DNA of 64,000 nt from Rhexocercosporidium sp. MPI-PUGE-AT-0058 (Eukaryota > Ascomycota > Leotiomycetes > Helotiales), in the NCBI GenBank assembly GCA_020746875.1, contig JAGTJL010000004.1, forward strand, positions 2,914,001 to 2,978,000. The letters run 5' to 3'. Shown here one piece after another: positions 59,721-64,000 of this stretch (the stretch's first letter is position 1; each line of letters opens with the position of its first letter). Made by a program: the position numbers and the translations under genes. Under the pieces are notes generated by a model, which did not search any database, was not told the origin of the DNA, and saw only the letters and a list, made by a program, of their open reading frames with translations.

Positions 59721-61195
59721 CTATGCCATCACACTCTCCATCCAAGGATAGACTGCCGAGTTTGCCATTGGATACCCCATATGCAGAGCCTTATCAAAGA
59801 ATCTGATGAAGTTAGGCTCGTCCTCATTTTCGCATTCGGGATTCCTCACCTCGCTTCTTTCGGAGCACCGTGCTCGAACAACAACATCGAATCTTCAATC
59901 GGCATCAATCCATCATGCGTTCCCTGTAATTGTTAGTTAAGTTCCCAAGAAGAAAGGAAGGCCTACGTTGATCAGGAGTAACCTTGCCGATGGTTTGTCA
60001 AGAAGACCAGATTCCAGAAGAGAGAATTTTTTCTGGACACCAGCCTTGTAATCCTCGACATTCATGTATCCGTGCTTCCTAGCCATAGCAGGACTGAGTC
60101 TAGGAAGAGTCAGATATGTCCTCAAACCATTGCATGTCTTACTTGAAAGGGTACTCGTGTCCGTCGGCCTTCTCAATCCAGTCCTTATCGAAGAATTCGT
60201 GAACTCCGGCACCTTGGGCTATCACTCCACGCAATTGATCTTTATGCGTATGAGCGATACGAACTGCATGATATCCACCTGAGCTCAGTCCCCAAACGAG
60301 GATCTTAGACATTTCGAATCTCCCGTCTTTCGTCATCCAGTCCAACACACTACTCCAAAGTCTCTCACTTCCGGCCGGATCTTTCGGGTCGGCTGGACAA
60401 TCTGCTGTTCCTGGAATCTCAACAATTACGGAAGCCCATCCTCGTGCAAGGAACTCGTCACTTCTTGTGGTGTTGTCTGGTCTGTAGCCGTCCAGTCCAG
60501 TCATCAAAAGGACAGCTGGGGATTTGCCAGTCGGTGTCCGCACATAAGCCGGGATTTCTGCTCGGTCTTCTCCGGACCTGTGGACATGTGGAATTAGGAC
60601 TTCGGTGATTGGAGTCTCCCATTTGGATGCAGCTTTGAGGTAGACATTCTTCTGCAAGGTCCAGGCCTCCCATTTGGTTGAATCGTTTACAAATGGAAAG
60701 GCGGAGATGTAGGGGAAGCGGGCGATACGGTATAGGCATGCAGCTCGAAGGTAGAAGTCACTCGCGATCTTGGGGTCTGTTGCTTGATCGCCCCTGGCTT
60801 CAAGAGTAGCTGCTATTGGAAAGAAGGCTCTTGTGTACTCCGGACTGGTTCCGTCGTTTATGTTTTTCTGTATGGTTAGCGAAAAGCAAGAAAATGATAT
60901 TCACTTATTACCTTGATCAATTCTAGGAATACTGGCTCAAAGTCTTCCATCTTCCCATCGTGAAACGGGTAAACACTGATGGAACACTATACTAGTCAGT
61001 GATGACCATTTCATCAGAAATTCAACGTACAGGAAACTTCCATTTCGACTCCCATAGCTGTTTAATTCCTTCGTGGTGTGGCATCCTCCTTTCGTAAGCA
61101 TCTCCCATTCGCCATACTCTTGGCTTCTCAGGTGGCTCGCTCTTTCCGAGGAAGCTGCTCTTCCCCAGACCCAAACCATTCCATAGACCCATCAT
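59721..61195 (-). CDS. Alpha/beta-hydrolase of the Ayg1/FrsA-like group
   Basis: Six exons (61195-61031, 60986-60912, 60867-60143, 60099-59967, 59923-59850, 59802-59721) join in frame to 417 residues. An N-terminal helical lid ([19 protein letters not shown], then [18 protein letters not shown]) precedes the hydrolase core. The nucleophile elbow is [12 protein letters not shown] (G-x-S-x-G). [13 protein letters not shown] segment probably holds the acid, and the final exon ([16 protein letters not shown]) may give the His. Fungal relatives include Ayg1, which shortens a polyketide in melanin synthesis, and amide or C-C hydrolases such as dihydropseudooxynicotine hydrolase. There is no polyketide synthase in the window, so the substrate is open. 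Confidence 0.87.
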
Positions 61196-63147
61196 TTTGT
61201 AGAAGATTTTTCGTGAGATTTATTTTGAAAGCACATCGCGAGTCAGGATATTCAGATATACTGTGGTATTTATCTCAAGGACGCGGTGGAAGTTCGGTGT
61301 CGGAGTCCGGTTGTTTCAAAACGAGGTTGCGAAGTCTCGTGCAACTTTCGGACTTCCCCAATCAACACAGTCATTCTGCCCGTGCAATGTCTGTCGGCAT
61401 AGAATTCGTATACCTCAAGTTGATGCTAAAGGTTGAGCGATACGACTATAAAGAATGCTGGGATTGCTAAAAATTACATAAGAAAGGGCCTCTCTGTACT
61501 ATGGGGTGATGCGGTAAACATGCGGGGTTATATTGGTTGTCAACACTTGGGAGGAACAGATCGTTCAACATAGCCTCAAGGCAACCAGGTGGAAGGATTG
61601 GCTGATGTGAAATACTATGTAGCTGAATAGATATAGCGCCCTAGATGGTGATGGCCATGTGAATGAGTTGATCTTGGACTCCAGGAGCGGGCCATCCTTG
61701 GCCGGCACAACTAGGTCGAGGAGACTATAAAGAAGCTACATGGGAGCAAAAATCATACTTTACTTAGGAGCTTCTGCCACCGTGTTAGGCATAGGAGTAC
61801 GCAAAGTAGGATACGAGTTTCCTTGATTACCGTTGAAGTATCCTTTCTGAAGACAATTTACCAAGCAACGCCGGCGATCCCGAGCGCTTGAAATATGCAA
61901 CTCGGACCTTCCAAATATCCACTTCGCATGCTTCAATTGAGGACTTGAGACTCCACGCAGCGTTCACAATCTCGAATATCGAAACTCTCTACCTATTTAC
62001 GGTCGTGTGACCTTGAAGAAGTTGCTACTATCTTGAATGATTAGTGTTTCAAAGTCATCAAGCAAGTTATCTATGATTTGATAAATCGGCTGAGCCGTGG
62101 CTCTTACGGAAAGTAGATAGCGGTTGGTCTGATCTAAGACTTCACGATCAGTGTGCAGAGAACGAGCATAAGCTAAGAGCCAGTTGGAAAGACTTGGAAG
62201 ACACGTATTCCCCAAGAAAATGAAACTCTGCGCGTTTCCTAAAAGTACGGCCAGTGTTGCGAACACGAATGGTATCTGTATTTGCTTGCCTGGAAACAGA
62301 ACAACGCGACTTCTACACCCTCCTAGACACTTGCCCGAACCCCTCCGTATGTATGTGCAGGTGCAAACCATCACGAGCGAGCGCACCTGCGCAGCTCAAT
62401 ACAGCCATATGTCCAGTATGTCTCATTCGGCAACTTCGCCTTCACAAGTACCCCTCAGCACCCCTCATTAAGTCCATGATGAATAACGATGTATCCAGGA
62501 AACAGAAGAACTTGTCGACTTCGCGGATGATACGTGGAGCGGGCGGGGAGCCCAAAGCAACGATAGGAGGTATAATTGAAGGTTCGAATGGAGAAAAGAT
62601 AGTTCGAGGTGAAACTCCTATCCCCGGGTTAGTCTTGACTCGAGATGCTCGATAAAAATGACGAAGGCTGGCGGGTAAGTGCCCAAGCCTGGCATTGCAT
62701 GAAGCCAGCAGAGAGACATACTGAATGCTAGAGAGAAGAAGGTTCAAATATCTATATGCCCGCTCTTTGCAGAGTCGAGTTGTGATTGTCACATATTGTC
62801 TTCTGTGAATGTGATGGTTGTGCTGAGCAGGGTGATCAGTCCTAGAATTCCCTCTGGATGAGAGAAGAAGGCCTAGCGCCTTGGCGGCGCACTTCCACCT
62901 CCATCTTCAGCTCGTATGTTGACTTCCCTTACACATCCTTATCTCCCTTGGACTGGGCGAAGAAGGATTTGGGTGTTTCCATAAGTTACCTGCGCGACTT
63001 CCAGCTCCGCATCAGTGAGTAGCGTGGTAGTAGGGTCATCGAGGCCATCTCCACGCGTCTGAAACATCGAGTGACAACGCATCAGCTTCATCCAACTTGC
63101 GCCTGGTCTATCAAATCAACTCATCGAACTACTAAACACCTTCGACG
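61196..63147. other. 2 kb region before the metacaspase
   Basis: Contains two weak minus-strand frames (62792-62442 and 62386-61997; see separate entry) and the metacaspase promoter. Otherwise nothing is recognised. Confidence 0.3.
61997..62792 (-). CDS. Possible unknown membrane-associated protein (weak)
   Basis: Two successive minus-strand frames read FEPSIIPPIVALGSPPAPR and, further on, IPFVFATLAVLLGNAQSF followed by RATAQPIYQIIDNLLDDFET. They could be exons of one gene, but I found no convincing start codon or join. It may equally be a relic. Reported so that it is not lost. Confidence 0.2.
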
Positions 63148-64000
63148 ATGTCAGGATATCCGGGTCAAGGATATGGGGGTGGATATGAGCAGCAAGTAGT
63201 CCTCGTTGCTTTGGTCAAGCACACACTCATGTCCGCAGACAAGGCTACGGATACCAGCAGCAAGGTGGATATGATCAGCGAGGCCAGTACAATGATGGCT
63301 ACTCTCAGGCATGCCTTTCCATCCCTGGAAGAAATCTTTCTAACAAATCTAGCCTCAGTACGATCGAGGTCAGCAGCATGGCGGACACGGTATGCGAAGT
63401 CTCTCTCCGCAAGCTACCCCGCTAACGATCAGCCCCCCCACCACCCCAAGGAATGGTCAGCTTTGGACATGGAGCTCCAGACTCGTACGCCTTCAAGTAT
63501 TCCAACTGCACAGGTCGTCGAAAAGCGCTTTTGATCGGTATCAACTACTTTGGTCAGAGCGGTGAACTTCGAGGCTGCATCAATGATGTTGGAAATGTCT
63601 CGAGATACTTGAGCGAGAGCTTCGGATATGCCCGAGAAGACATGGTGATCCTCACCGATGACCAACAGGATCGGATGGGTCAACCTACCAAGGAGAACAT
63701 CCTTCGTGCTATGAACTGGCTCGTTCGAGGTGTTCAACCAAATGATTCCCTGTTCTTTCACTATTCGGGTCATGGTGGCCAGACTGATGATAGGAACGGA
63801 GACGAAGAGGATGGAAATGATGAGGTGATCTATCCGGTCGACTACAAGCAGGCTGGTCACATTGTGGATGATGAAATGCATGCGATCATGGTCTCACCAC
63901 TTCAGGCGGGTGTTAGATTGACTGCGATTTTCGATTCGTGCCACTCGGGATCAGCTCTTGACTTGCCCTACATCTACTCAACTCAGGGCGTCTTGAAAGA
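63148..64000 (+). CDS. Type-I metacaspase, 3' end beyond the window
   Basis: A caspase-fold cysteine peptidase (Arg/Lys-specific) of the cytosol, involved in stress, ageing and regulated death in fungi. Exons modelled at 63148-63195, 63258-63308, 63353-63389 and 63433 onward. The N-terminus is the Gly/Tyr/Gln-rich prodomain ([16 protein letters not shown]), typical of fungal type-I enzymes. The peptidase domain starts [20 protein letters not shown] and holds the catalytic His in [18 protein letters not shown] and the catalytic Cys in [17 protein letters not shown]. Both are intact. The second intron appears to use a GC donor. The sequence stops after STQGVLK at the window edge, so roughly the last third of the protein is missing. 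Confidence 0.9.

Noticed and set aside
63429..63881. Minus-strand ORF opposite the metacaspase
   Set aside because: An antisense shadow of strongly conserved metacaspase codons.

Overview
The window is nuclear DNA from a filamentous ascomycete (Pezizomycotina). Genes are spaced 0.3 to 2 kb apart and split by 40-100 bp introns with GT(or GC)...CTAAC...AG signals. The proteome is typical: Zn2Cys6 regulators, MFS transporters, P450s, a metacaspase, F-box/LRR proteins and a NuA4 bromodomain subunit. One transposon copy carries stop codons that fit C-to-T change at CpA, as repeat-induced point mutation (RIP) would leave. A Leotiomycetes-like fungus is plausible, but this is only an impression. There are no rRNA, tRNA or CRISPR signals that I can defend.

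Layout. 0-4.7 kb: glycerol kinase and a small unknown gene. 4.8-10.5 kb: a very large multidomain protein with an N-terminal ZZ-type zinc finger, a helical/TPR-like middle and a C-terminal CHAT (caspase-like) protease domain. 12.4-17 kb: a sugar transporter followed by a Zn2Cys6 regulator. 17.2-23 kb: an accessory island with a decayed PiggyBac-type transposon, a broken Zn2Cys6 regulator gene, an AT-rich nested inverted-repeat element and, at its edge, a 17-bp minisatellite. 23.5-25.4 kb: a predicted secreted protein with LRR/F-box-like spacing. 27-32.6 kb: two MFS transporters, then a small Gly/Tyr/Ser-rich protein and a 280-bp MITE. 34.3-36.3 kb: an acidic unknown protein and a DUF2470 membrane protein.

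36.7-48.2 kb is the most coherent block: class-III aminotransferase, P450, phenol-hydroxylase-type FAD monooxygenase, type-I extradiol ring-cleavage dioxygenase, Zn2Cys6 regulator and FAH-family hydrolase/isomerase. Together they resemble a meta-cleavage route for an aromatic compound (hydroxylate, open the ring, process the 2-hydroxy-dienoate), which is much less common in fungi than ortho cleavage. A 15-bp CGG-containing motif occurs once in the divergent hydroxylase/dioxygenase promoter and once, inverted, in front of the FAH gene. This supports shared control. The cluster regulator appears to have lost the third cysteine of its zinc cluster.

48.4-64 kb: an F-box/LRR protein, a BRD8-like bromodomain subunit, a small coiled-coil protein, a Cys-rich F-box-like protein, an Ayg1-like alpha/beta-hydrolase and, running off the right edge, a type-I metacaspase. 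Exon limits below were worked out by hand from splice signals and reading frame. They are models, not transcript-supported structures.
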